This document shows, one piece after another, positions 16,768 to 25,388 of a DNA stretch of 64,000 bases (positions within the stretch are counted from its first letter, which is position 1; each line of letters opens with the position of its first letter). Made by a program: the position numbers and the translations under genes. A model generated the notes under the pieces. The model saw only the letters and a program-made list of their open reading frames with translations. It had not been told where the DNA came from and searched no databases. The stretch comes from CAZFJG01 sp964410915 (GTDB taxonomy: Bacteria; Synergistota; Synergistia; Synergistales; JAFGMB01): positions 1 through 64,000 of the forward strand of contig CAYPIU010000005.1 of NCBI GenBank assembly GCA_964410915.1. The letters run 5' to 3'.

Positions 16768-18540
16768 TTACTTACGCGGAGGAATGTGTACTGCAATGTT
16801 ATTTACATCCAGTGCAGCCTCTCCAAGCGCCTCTCCTATGGTTGGATGAGCATGAATTGTAGTGACTATCTCGTCGATGGTGGCTTCAAGACGGAGTGCA
16901 AGAGCTGCTTCAACGATCAGGTCTGTAGCTCTTGGCCCAATGATATGAACTCCCAGGATCTCATCATACTTCTCATCAACAACGAACTTGATGAATCCTT
17001 CGGTTTCATTCATGATTAGACTTTTGCCATTAGCTATAAGGGGGAATTTTCCGATCTTTACATTATGCCCCTTTTCAACTGCCTGTTCTTCTGTCAATCC
17101 AGCCCAGGCAATTTCAGGAGACGTATAAACTGCTCCAGGATTAGTCTTGTAATCCATTACGGTCTTATGCCCCATAATATTTTCAGCAGCAACCTCACCT
17201 TCTCTGGATGCTACATGAGCAAGCATTATAGGACTGCAGCAATCTCCAATGGCATATATACTATCTACACTTGTTTTCATTTTCTTATCGATAATGATCT
17301 TTGCCCTGTCCATCTTAACCCCGGTGTTTTCAAGTCCAAGCGTGGATGTAGAGGGTTTCCTTCCAACAGAAACAAGCACCTTTTCGGTTATGATCTCCCT
17401 GTCTCCTTCGGACATCTTGACTTCTGATACCAGAGATCCATTTTCTTCTCTGAAACGGGTTACCTTCGAAGACGTAAGAATTTCAACACCCTTCGCAGCA
17501 AGTACACTTTTGAGTACTGCTACGATTTCTTTGTCAGTATTCGGAAGGATCTCAGGCAACATTTCAACAATTGTCACCCTGGTACCAAGGCTGGCAAAAA
17601 TTGATGCAAATTCAACACCAATTACTCCGCCTCCAACGATAGTCATTGAATCAGGAACTTTATCAAGGCTCAGAGCTTCATTACTTGTAATGACACCCTT
17701 CGAGTCGATCCCCGGTACAGGCGGGACTACGGGCTCTGATCCGGCGGCTATAATACAGTAATCCGGAGAAAGGACCTGATCTTTTCCGGAACTGCTGACC
17801 CTGATCTCGGAATCAGAAATAAAAGAAGCATCTCCTTCAAGCATTTTTACTCCGTTTGAAGAAAGAAGAGATCTTACGCCTCCAACCAGCTGAGCAGTAA
17901 CCTGTTCCTTTCGTTTCATCAGGGCAGACCAGTCAACTTCTACATTGTCTGCTTTTAAACCTATCATTTCGCCCTCTTTAACTGCGTTAAAAAGTTCAAC
18001 TGTATGAAGAAGGACCTTTGTCGGAATACAACCGACGTTGAGACATGTGCCGCCATAGTATTTTCTGTCGACAATAGTTACGTCAGCACCAAGTTGTGCC
18101 GCCCTTATCGCTGAAACGTAACCACCGGGACCTGCACCTATTACCAGTACTGAAGTACCTTCTCCTATTCCAGCCTCTGACATTTCAGAACTTTCAACCG
18201 GTTTTTTCTCAGGTGAAGCTGAAGTCTCACTTTCAATCTTTACTGGCTTTTCCTCAGTCACAGGTTCTTCAGCGGCAGGAGATGAAGTTTCTACTTCTTC
18301 TCCTGGTGCTGCTATAATTCCTACTGCATCTGAAACAGCAGCCGAACTTCCAGCAGGGACCAGGATCTTCGCCAGGACTCCGCTTTGCTCTGCTTCAACT
18401 TCAAAGGTAAGTTTATCAGTTGCAACAACAAGAATGATCTCACCCTTCTCAACGGGATCACCCTCCTGTTTTTTCCACTCGGAAACTGTACCCTCGGTCA
18501 TTGTAAGACCAAGTTTAGGCATTGTAATTTCGTTAGCCAT
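16768..18540 (-). CDS. lpd: Dihydrolipoamide dehydrogenase (E3) with N-terminal lipoyl domain
   Basis: FAD-dependent E3 of a 2-oxoacid or acetoin dehydrogenase complex; re-oxidises dihydrolipoyl groups with NAD. About 590 aa. Residues 1-78 are a lipoyl domain (Lys of ATDKLTFEVEA), then an acidic Pro/Glu-rich linker, then the enzyme: GAGPGGYVSAIRAAQLGADV (FAD), GGTCLNVGCIPTK (redox disulfide), GGGVIGVEFASIFASLG (NAD) and HAHPTIGEALGEAAL (catalytic His/Glu). I start at ATG 18540 because the earlier TTG overlaps the GAGGAGG site. Last gene of a 12-gene operon, right after E2. Confidence 0.95.
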   Translation of the reverse strand: MANEITMPKLGLTMTEGTVSEWKKQEGDPVEKGEIILVVATDKLTFEVEAEQSGVLAKILVPAGSSAAVSDAVGIIAAPGEEVETSSPAAEEPVTEEKPVKIESETSASPEKKPVESSEMSEAGIGEGTSVLVIGAGPGGYVSAIRAAQLGADVTIVDRKYYGGTCLNVGCIPTKVLLHTVELFNAVKEGEMIGLKADNVEVDWSALMKRKEQVTAQLVGGVRSLLSSNGVKMLEGDASFISDSEIRVSSSGKDQVLSPDYCIIAAGSEPVVPPVPGIDSKGVITSNEALSLDKVPDSMTIVGGGVIGVEFASIFASLGTRVTIVEMLPEILPNTDKEIVAVLKSVLAAKGVEILTSSKVTRFREENGSLVSEVKMSEGDREIITEKVLVSVGRKPSTSTLGLENTGVKMDRAKIIIDKKMKTSVDSIYAIGDCCSPIMLAHVASREGEVAAENIMGHKTVMDYKTNPGAVYTSPEIAWAGLTEEQAVEKGHNVKIGKFPLIANGKSLIMNETEGFIKFVVDEKYDEILGVHIIGPRATDLIVEAALALRLEATIDEIVTTIHAHPTIGEALGEAALDVNNIAVHIPPRK

Positions 18541-18641
18541 TACTAAAATATTCCTCCTCAAAAATAGGCTTGTTAATCCGGTTTTATGAATATCCGGGCG
18601 GGGTTCTTACAGGGGGTAAACGCACCGCCCGGAGAAAAGTT

Positions 18642-20138
18642 TTAGACCAGAAGCAGATAGGGATTTTCTATAATTTCACGTATCCTGGCCAGGAATTTAG
18701 CTGCATCTGCACCATCAAGGATTCTGTGATCTGCGGTCAAACCAATATTAGACATTGGTCTGATCACAATTTCCCCGTCTCTAACTACAGGCTTTTCAGT
18801 TATGGCGTTAACAGCAAAGATACATGCTTCAGGTGGGTTGATAATTGGAGTAAAGTCCTGCATTCCAAACATTCCAAGATTGGTTATAGTAAATGTGCCT
18901 CCCTGCATTTCGTCCATGGAAAGCTTTCCTGTTCTTGCTTTTTCCACTAATTCATCTGTAGCTGAAGCAATTTCCTGAAGATTTTTGCTCTGAACTGCCT
19001 TTACATTAGGTACAACGAGCCCGCCTTCAATAGCTACTGCAAGACCAATATTAACGTCTGAATGCAATATATACTCGTTTGATGCTTCATCGTAGCTTGC
19101 ATTCGCCATCGGATAATCCTCCAGCGCTCTGCTGCAGACCTTCATTAGAATATCGTTAAAGGATAATTTTGCCCCTCCAGAAGATACCTGATCCTTTATT
19201 CGTTTACGGAAAGAAATGATCTCCGAAAAGTCCACTTCCATATTGAAGACCACAGATGGAATTGTATTTGAACTCTGGGTCATTCTCTCTGCGATGACTT
19301 TCCTCATTGGTGAAAGAGGAACTCTCTTATCACCTGTCACGGTCTTCTCAGAAAGAGCCTTTCCCTTAACTGTTTCCGGCTTTTCTGATACTTCTTCTGC
19401 ACCAGCGGCTCTGAGTACATCCTCTTTCATTATCCTGCCGCTGGTCTCAATGGAAGCAAGGTCCACACCAAGATCTTCGGCCATTTTTGATGCAACAGGA
19501 GAAGCTTTTATCCTGCCTTCAGAAAGATCTTCCAGATATCTTAAAACATCGGCTTTGACTGTACGTCCTTCGGGGCCTGTACCGGTTACAGCAGTAATAT
19601 CAACATTATTATCTCTGGCTGTTTTTCTTGCTGAGGGTGAAGCCTTGAACATCACGGCTTCTTTCATTACATCTTCTTTTACGATCCTCTCACCTGGACC
19701 GGAACCTTTAATTTCAGAAAGAGAAAGCCCGAATATTGAAGCCCATTTTCTCGCAAGAGGTGAGGCTTTTACCGGACCTTCCTGGTGCTTTACTTCGGGT
19801 TTCTCCGAGACCTCAGTTTTGACTTCCGCTACTTCCTCTTTTTCAGGAACTTCTTCCTCTGGCTTTGTGTCAGCCGGAGATGCTGTTTCGATCTTTTCCC
19901 CAGCCTGACCGATAACAGCAAGGTTCTCCCCTACGGGAACCGACTGACCTTCTTCGACCAGCACCTGGAGCAAAGTTCCATCATCGGGAGCTTCTACATC
20001 ATATGTAAGTTTATCTGTTGCAACTACAAGAATTATGTCACCTTTTGTAACGGTATCGCCCTCACTGACATTCCAGCTTGAGATTAAACCTTCAGTCATG
20101 GTCAATCCCAGCTTAGGCATTGTAACGTAAGTTGCCAT
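18642..20138 (-). CDS. Dihydrolipoamide acyltransferase (E2) with three peripheral-subunit-binding domains
   Basis: Core E2 of a lipoyl complex, 498 aa. Residues 1-78 form a lipoyl domain (Lys43 in ATDKLTYDVEA), followed by an acidic linker (about 85-120). Three tandem peripheral-subunit-binding domains start at KASPLARKWA (124-158), KASPSARKTA (165-200) and KASPVASKMA (211-243); one is usual. The catalytic domain (about 272-498) ends with TADHRILDGADAAKFL, holding the active-site His and Asp. Upstream lie E1alpha/E1beta and downstream E3. The acyl group (acetyl from acetoin or pyruvate, or another) cannot be fixed from sequence alone. Confidence 0.94.
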   Translation of the reverse strand: MATYVTMPKLGLTMTEGLISSWNVSEGDTVTKGDIILVVATDKLTYDVEAPDDGTLLQVLVEEGQSVPVGENLAVIGQAGEKIETASPADTKPEEEVPEKEEVAEVKTEVSEKPEVKHQEGPVKASPLARKWASIFGLSLSEIKGSGPGERIVKEDVMKEAVMFKASPSARKTARDNNVDITAVTGTGPEGRTVKADVLRYLEDLSEGRIKASPVASKMAEDLGVDLASIETSGRIMKEDVLRAAGAEEVSEKPETVKGKALSEKTVTGDKRVPLSPMRKVIAERMTQSSNTIPSVVFNMEVDFSEIISFRKRIKDQVSSGGAKLSFNDILMKVCSRALEDYPMANASYDEASNEYILHSDVNIGLAVAIEGGLVVPNVKAVQSKNLQEIASATDELVEKARTGKLSMDEMQGGTFTITNLGMFGMQDFTPIINPPEACIFAVNAITEKPVVRDGEIVIRPMSNIGLTADHRILDGADAAKFLARIREIIENPYLLLV

Positions 20139-20210
20139 GGGAAATCCTCCTCAACAAATCATTATCCGGAAAGGGGAATCCCTTCCAGCAGTCTGATCAT
20201 TTATCTAAAA

Positions 20211-21266
20211 CTATTCTGAAGCCCAGGGATCAAGAATGATCTTGCATGCCCTGCCTTCCTTAAGCAATTCAAAACCCTTGTCAAATTTTGAAAGGGGCAT
20301 TTTATGAGTAACTATCGGCGCAAGCTTTAACGATCCTGAATCTATTAGATTCTCCATGACGGTCCATGTCTTGAACATTTTTCTTCCATGGATACCTTTT
20401 ATCTTTGCTTCCTTGAAGATCACCTCTGGTCCAAGATCGATGGTGAACGGATCTGATGGAAGGCCGACAAGAGCAACATTTCCGCCTTTTCGCAGAATCT
20501 TGAATGCACCTGCAATGGCAGTGGTATTACCTGAAGCATCTATGAAGGCATCTACTCCAACATTTTCTGTCAGATCAAAAATCCGCTCGGAGAGATCCTC
20601 TTTCATGGGATTAATGCAGACATCTGCACCCACATCTCTGGCAACAGACAGTCGTTCTTCGGAAACATCGCTCGCAATTATCTTAGCTGCACCCAGTGCC
20701 CTGAGAGCTGTTATCGAACCCAGACCTATAGGACCTGCTCCTATTACAGCAACAACAGATCCTGCGGGATCAACTTCCATTGCAGAACGCACACTTGTTC
20801 CAAGAGGTTCCATCATGGCTGCATATTCCCTTGGTATACTTTCAGGGATCTTTCTTGCACATATAGCAGGAAGAACCGTATATTGGGCAAAACAGCCATC
20901 ACAGTGAACACCAAAAAGCATCATATTGGCACATATGTGCTGCTGACCATTAAGACACTGGTAACATCTTCCGCAAGGACCATGGGTCTCTCCAGCTACA
21001 TAATCACCCTCCGATAACCCCGTTACACCATCGCCCAGACTGACCACTTTGCCGCTGAACTCATGTCCCATGATCTGAGGTAATGACTTTACTGCACCCT
21101 GAGCCCATTTATTCCATTCATATATATGTACATCTGTTCCGCAGATCGCAGTAGCAAGTACTTTTACAAGGACTTGCCCTGATCCTGGTGAAGGGATCGG
21201 GGCATCTTGAAAACTCCCCCCGAAAGAAGGACCAGTCTTGACTACAGCCTTCATCATTTCATCCAT
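20211..21266 (-). CDS. Zinc-dependent dehydrogenase, L-threonine 3-dehydrogenase-like
   Basis: Medium-chain zinc dehydrogenase of 351 aa. The catalytic zinc/proton relay motif AICGTDVHIYEWNKWAQ and the C-terminal IKGIHGRKMFKTWTVMENL and PIVTHKMPLSKFDKGFELL closely follow the L-threonine 3-dehydrogenase pattern. CGRCYQCLNGQQHIC is the structural zinc loop and VIGAGPIGLGSITALRALGA the NAD site. Start ATG 21266, eight bases after GGAGGAG. It sits between two SDR genes and E2. Threonine oxidation is one option; a 2,3-diol or another secondary alcohol feeding an acetoin-type complex is the main alternative. Confidence 0.85.
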   Translation of the reverse strand: MDEMMKAVVKTGPSFGGSFQDAPIPSPGSGQVLVKVLATAICGTDVHIYEWNKWAQGAVKSLPQIMGHEFSGKVVSLGDGVTGLSEGDYVAGETHGPCGRCYQCLNGQQHICANMMLFGVHCDGCFAQYTVLPAICARKIPESIPREYAAMMEPLGTSVRSAMEVDPAGSVVAVIGAGPIGLGSITALRALGAAKIIASDVSEERLSVARDVGADVCINPMKEDLSERIFDLTENVGVDAFIDASGNTTAIAGAFKILRKGGNVALVGLPSDPFTIDLGPEVIFKEAKIKGIHGRKMFKTWTVMENLIDSGSLKLAPIVTHKMPLSKFDKGFELLKEGRACKIILDPWASE

Positions 21267-21285
21267 TGAAAACACTCCTCCAGGA

Positions 21286-22044
21286 CTAATTGTCCCTCAT
21301 TATTCCACCATCGACATCGGTTATCTCGCCTGTAACGTGACTTGCAAAATCAGAAGCAAGGAAGAGAACCATATTTGCAATATCCTGTGGTTGTCCAAAT
21401 TTTTTAAGAGGAACTCCCTGTAAGATCCTTTCCCTGTTTTCTTTGGAACAACCTGATAACATATTTGTCTCTATCGGTCCCGGGCATATAGCATTGGCAT
21501 TTATACCGTAAGGTCCGGCTTCCCTGGCAATTCCCTTGGTAAGCGCAATAACACCAGCTTTTGATGTACCATAAATCGTATTACCAAAGAATCCCCCGCC
21601 CTTCTTGCCGGCGATGGACGCGATATTTACTATCTTGCCGTATTTTCGACCTATCATTCCGGGAAGAGCTGCAAAACAGGTGTTGTATACTCCCTTGAGA
21701 TTAACTGCCATTATCTTGTCCCATTCTTCCTGGGTAGTCTCAAGGAATGGTTTTGGAGAAACTATGCCTGCATTGTTGACAAGTATATCTATACTTCCCC
21801 AACTTGCTTCGACCTCGGCGATAACTTCCTGAACCATTTCCAGTTTTGATACATCTGCCTTGAAGACCATGGACTTTCCACCGCTCTTCTCGATCTCGGC
21901 TTTTGTCTCTCCTGCTCCCTCAACATTCATGTCTATTATGGCTATATTAGCACCGCAAGATGCTAAAGTAAGTGCTATAGAACGGCCTATGCCCTGTGCT
22001 GCTCCAGTAACAAGAACATTTTTACCATTGAAATCAAACTTCAA
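21286..22044 (-). CDS. SDR-family NAD(P)-dependent oxidoreductase
   Basis: Classical short-chain dehydrogenase, 252 aa: cofactor motif VTGAAQGIGRSIALTL, NNAGIV, catalytic Ser in KIVNIASIAGKKGG, and Tyr/Lys in YGTSKAGVIALTKG. The end GEITDVDGGIMRDN matches that of its upstream neighbour (22080-22847), so the two look like a tandem duplication. In the E1-E2-E3 operon it probably oxidises a hydroxyl group of the imported substrate. Confidence 0.92.
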   Translation of the reverse strand: MKFDFNGKNVLVTGAAQGIGRSIALTLASCGANIAIIDMNVEGAGETKAEIEKSGGKSMVFKADVSKLEMVQEVIAEVEASWGSIDILVNNAGIVSPKPFLETTQEEWDKIMAVNLKGVYNTCFAALPGMIGRKYGKIVNIASIAGKKGGGFFGNTIYGTSKAGVIALTKGIAREAGPYGINANAICPGPIETNMLSGCSKENRERILQGVPLKKFGQPQDIANMVLFLASDFASHVTGEITDVDGGIMRDN

Positions 22045-22079
22045 GACTATCCCACCTTTGCAAAAATGAACGAAAAAAA

Positions 22080-22847
22080 TCAGTCTCTGACTATTCCTCC
22101 GTCTACATCAAAGATCTCACCTGTTACATGACCTGCCATATCAGAAGCCAGGAAAACGACAACATCGGCAATTTCTCTGGGTTCTCCGTATCTTTTCAAA
22201 GGGGTACCCTCTATAATGAGTTTTTTCTGCTCTTCAGGGATGGAATTACCCATGACCGTGCTTATAACACCCGGGCAGACTGCATTCGCATTGATCCCAC
22301 TGGGACCGCCTTCTCTTGCAAGACCTTTGGTGAGTCCTATAACACCTGCTTTTGATGCTGCATAAATAGCAGTTCCACGAAATCCGCCTCCAAGTTTTCC
22401 GGCGATAGAGGCTATATTAATAATTTTTCCTGAACCATTCTTTATCATTTCCGGGAAAACTGCATTACATGTATTGAAACATCCCTTCAGGTTTATTCCT
22501 ATAACACGCTCCCAGTCATTTTCATCACATTCAGCAAAGGGAGTGGGAAGAGTTACTCCAGCATCGTTGACCAGTACGTCCACCCTGCCATATTTTGAGA
22601 AAATCTCAGTGAATGCTTTCTTAACATCACTGTGATCAGAAACGTCCAGGGGAAGAAAGTCAACTTTCTTCCCCTGGGCATTAAGTTCCATGGCAGTCTG
22701 ACGGCCGGCTTCTTCAAGAATATCAAGGATCACACATGTTGCTCCCGATTCACAAAAGGACTCGACTATAGCTCTGCCTATCCCCCTGCTTGCACCAGTT
22801 ACAACGACTATTTTCCCTGAAAGATCTATTACTGCCGGTCCATTCAT
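22080..22847 (-). CDS. SDR-family NAD(P)-dependent oxidoreductase
   Basis: Second short-chain dehydrogenase of the pair, 255 aa from ATG 22847. VTGASRGIGRAIVESF binds the cofactor; SIAGKLGGGFRGTAIYAASK contains the Ser, Tyr and Lys catalytic residues; the tail reads VTGEIFDVDGGIVRD. The frame is open further upstream, but that part overlaps the preceding DUF296 gene and the ATG follows GAAGGGTGA. Its start lies one base after the preceding stop, so it is tightly coupled. Confidence 0.92.
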   Translation of the reverse strand: MNGPAVIDLSGKIVVVTGASRGIGRAIVESFCESGATCVILDILEEAGRQTAMELNAQGKKVDFLPLDVSDHSDVKKAFTEIFSKYGRVDVLVNDAGVTLPTPFAECDENDWERVIGINLKGCFNTCNAVFPEMIKNGSGKIINIASIAGKLGGGFRGTAIYAASKAGVIGLTKGLAREGGPSGINANAVCPGVISTVMGNSIPEEQKKLIIEGTPLKRYGEPREIADVVVFLASDMAGHVTGEIFDVDGGIVRD

Positions 22848-22848
22848 T

Positions 22849-23337
22849 TTATTCACCCTTCTCGTAGATATTAAAAAGAGGGAATTCAGTTTCTTCGTCA
22901 AATGCTCTCAGAATATCAACATTATCAAAACCTTCTACAAGAACTTCCATTGTGCTCATCACCGGATTACCACCTTCTACAAAGTGAGCACCATGAAAGC
23001 CCTGTTCAGGATCAGAGATAACGCCATGAAGATGAACAGCAGTCTCGCCTGTATCTGAGAACTGGCCTATCATTCCACTTCCGCATATAAACTCGAGAGG
23101 CCCGTCGATATCTACAGGATCCCCGTACTTGGCATTCATTTTTGTACCCGGCGCAGGAAGGGCCCATACAAATCTGGCTTTAGAAAGACTGCCGTGCATG
23201 GCAGTTATACATCCTGCTGTAATATCATTATCTTTACAAACCTTAAGTACTCCGGCCAGAAGATCTGTACCAGGCATCAGGCGAGCAACAACTTTTTTTC
23301 CTGTTACCTGTACCGAAGAAGTTCTTACATCAGACAT
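22849..23337 (-). CDS. DUF296 (PPC/PCC domain) protein
   Basis: Stand-alone PCC (plants and prokaryotes conserved) domain, 162 aa. The bacterial family forms trimers with a His cluster, here VHLHGVISDPEQGFHGAH, that can bind metal. Biochemical role is generally unknown. It sits between E1beta and the SDR pair in a metabolic operon, and a paralogue lies at 29547-30026. It lacks the AT-hook seen in plant relatives, so a metabolite-binding or enzymatic role is more likely than DNA binding. Confidence 0.85.
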   Translation of the reverse strand: MSDVRTSSVQVTGKKVVARLMPGTDLLAGVLKVCKDNDITAGCITAMHGSLSKARFVWALPAPGTKMNAKYGDPVDIDGPLEFICGSGMIGQFSDTGETAVHLHGVISDPEQGFHGAHFVEGGNPVMSTMEVLVEGFDNVDILRAFDEETEFPLFNIYEKGE

Positions 23338-23352
23338 TTAATACCCTCCGTT

Positions 23353-24324
23353 CTAAAACATACCTTTTATTGCATTAGCAATTTTTTCGGGGGTTACCCT
23401 GTAAGCCTGTTCAAGAGGTTTGGCAAAAGGCACCGGGGTAAATGGAGCTCCAACTCTTGTAATCGGAGCATCAAGGTAATCAATGCCTTCTTCAGCTACA
23501 ATAGCGGAAATTTCAGCTCCTACTCCGCCCTGTTTTACAGCTTCATGTGCGATAGCAAGTCTGCTGGTTTTAGCTATTGATTCAAGGATCGTCTCTTTAT
23601 CAATAGGTGAAATAGTTCTCAGATCGACACATTCTACACTGATGCCGTCTTTTTCAAGCATCTCTGCTGCCTGCAGGCAATGGTTGAAACAAAGTGAATA
23701 GGATACAAGGGTTACATCCTTACCCTCTTTAACAACCTTCGCCTTTCCTATGGGAGTAAAGAATTCTTCTTCAGGAACCGGGCCTGACATTCTGAACAGA
23801 GACTTGTGCTCAAAATAGACTACAGGATTATCATCTCTTATGGCTGACTTGAGCAAACCTTTGGCATCGGCAGGATTTGAAGGAATTACAACCTTGAGTC
23901 CGGGAACATGCATGAACCAGGATTCTATGCTCTGGGAGTGCTGGGCAGCTGCCTGGTTAATAAGTCCGTCAGGAGCCCTGAGTACCATTGGGACCGTCTT
24001 CTGACCACCGAACATGTAATGGATCTTGGCCATCTGATTATAGATCTCATCCATACAGACACCCATAAAGTCCGCAAAATGCATATCGGCTATTGGACGC
24101 ATACCGGCAAGGGCTGCACCTACGCATGCTCCCAATATGGCTGTTTCTGTTATAGGTGTATCCTTGACCCTGTCAGATCCGAACTGATCAGGAAGACCCT
24201 TAAACTGGCCGAATATTCCACCCTGTCTTGCGATATCTTCCCCCATGATAAATACATTGCTGTCGCGGCTCATCTCCTCCTGCATTGCTTCAAGAGTAGC
24301 CTGGGAAAATGTAATTTCTCTCAT
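23353..24324 (-). CDS. 2-oxoacid/acetoin dehydrogenase E1 component, beta subunit
   Basis: Beta subunit of a TPP-dependent E1 (323 aa). MREITFSQATLEAMQEEM is the typical N-terminus, so I start at ATG 24324 rather than the in-frame GTG nine bases earlier. DTPITETAILGACVGAALAG holds the conserved Glu that contacts TPP; QHSQSIESWFMHVPGLKVV and HEAVKQGGVGAEISAIV are family signatures. It follows E1alpha directly. The sequence type fits acetoin dehydrogenase AcoB as well as pyruvate dehydrogenase E1beta. Confidence 0.93.
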   Translation of the reverse strand: MREITFSQATLEAMQEEMSRDSNVFIMGEDIARQGGIFGQFKGLPDQFGSDRVKDTPITETAILGACVGAALAGMRPIADMHFADFMGVCMDEIYNQMAKIHYMFGGQKTVPMVLRAPDGLINQAAAQHSQSIESWFMHVPGLKVVIPSNPADAKGLLKSAIRDDNPVVYFEHKSLFRMSGPVPEEEFFTPIGKAKVVKEGKDVTLVSYSLCFNHCLQAAEMLEKDGISVECVDLRTISPIDKETILESIAKTSRLAIAHEAVKQGGVGAEISAIVAEEGIDYLDAPITRVGAPFTPVPFAKPLEQAYRVTPEKIANAIKGMF

Positions 24325-24338
24325 ATTATTCACCGCCC

Positions 24339-25343
24339 CTATACATAAAGGTCCTGATATAATTCGGAAGGATCAGGCTCTGGTGATTCTGTTGCAAATT
24401 TTATAGCCTCATCAACTTCTTTAACAACCCGGTCTTTGATCTCGTCAAGCTCTTTCCTGTCCATAACCTTTTCCTCAAGGACTCTCTGTTCGAAACGTAC
24501 TATTGGATCATTTTCATCGGAGACCTTCTGTACCTCTTCCTTGGTCCTGTATTTTTCAGGATCTCCTACGAAATGTCCTTTAATACGATAGGTCTTGCAT
24601 TCAAGAAGGGCAGGACCCTCTCCATTGCGCATTTTTTCAACAAGCTGTTTTGTAGCTTCATATACTGCGAATACGTCATTGCCGTCCACTATTACGCCAG
24701 GCATATCATAACCCTGGGCCCTGTCTGCAATATCTTCCACAGATGTAGTTGTCAGGTAAGGAGTGGTTGAAGCCCACTGGTTATTTTCACAGACAAAAAG
24801 AACTGGCAGATCCCATGCAGATGCCATGTTGGCCGCTTCATGGAAGGTTCCGCGGTTTGATGCTCCATCTCCAAAGAAAACTACTGAAATATCTTTTCTT
24901 CCAAGCATCTTGCACGCCAGACCTGCACCGGTTGCGAGAGTATAGCCACCGCCGACAATGCCGTTTGCTCCAAGCATACCCACGCTGAAATCCGCAATAT
25001 GCATGGAACCGCCCTTACCTTTGCAGAAACCTGTTTTTTTCCCGAATATCTCTGCCATCATCTTTTTGAGATCCGCACCCTTAGCTATAGTATGGCCATG
25101 ACCTCTGTGAGTGGTCTCGATATAGTCATTCTTCGTAAGGTTACTCATAATACCAGTACCTGTGGCTTCTTCACCTATATAAAGGTGAACAAATCCGGGT
25201 ATCTCGCCTGCAAGGAACTTTTTCTCAATGTTGGTCTCAAAATACCTGATTTTCACCATTGTTTCGTAAAAATGTTCAAGAAGCTCCTTGTCATATTTTT
25301 TGATAGAGGAAGGCCCCTTTTTTCTTACGGGTTTAGCACACAT
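24339..25343 (-). CDS. 2-oxoacid/acetoin dehydrogenase E1 component, alpha subunit
   Basis: TPP-binding alpha subunit, 334 aa. The TPP motif spans VVFFGDGASNRGTFHEAANM to FVCENNQWA. HRGHGHTIAKGADLKKMMAE and FCKGKGGSMHIAD are typical, and TYRIKGHFVGDPEKYR resembles AcoA-type subunits. It is the first catabolic gene after the TRAP genes (46 bp after dctM), which ties the imported compound to this complex. Confidence 0.93.
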   Translation of the reverse strand: MCAKPVRKKGPSSIKKYDKELLEHFYETMVKIRYFETNIEKKFLAGEIPGFVHLYIGEEATGTGIMSNLTKNDYIETTHRGHGHTIAKGADLKKMMAEIFGKKTGFCKGKGGSMHIADFSVGMLGANGIVGGGYTLATGAGLACKMLGRKDISVVFFGDGASNRGTFHEAANMASAWDLPVLFVCENNQWASTTPYLTTTSVEDIADRAQGYDMPGVIVDGNDVFAVYEATKQLVEKMRNGEGPALLECKTYRIKGHFVGDPEKYRTKEEVQKVSDENDPIVRFEQRVLEEKVMDRKELDEIKDRVVKEVDEAIKFATESPEPDPSELYQDLYV

Positions 25344-25388
25344 TTAAATACCTCCTTGAATTTAGAGTTCCAGCTAATCTATATGCCA

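Noticed and set aside
16768..25343. Calling the E1-E2-E3 genes pyruvate dehydrogenase outright
   Set aside because: The E1alpha type and the dehydrogenase neighbours fit an acetoin or other catabolic complex at least as well; specificity cannot be read from motifs.
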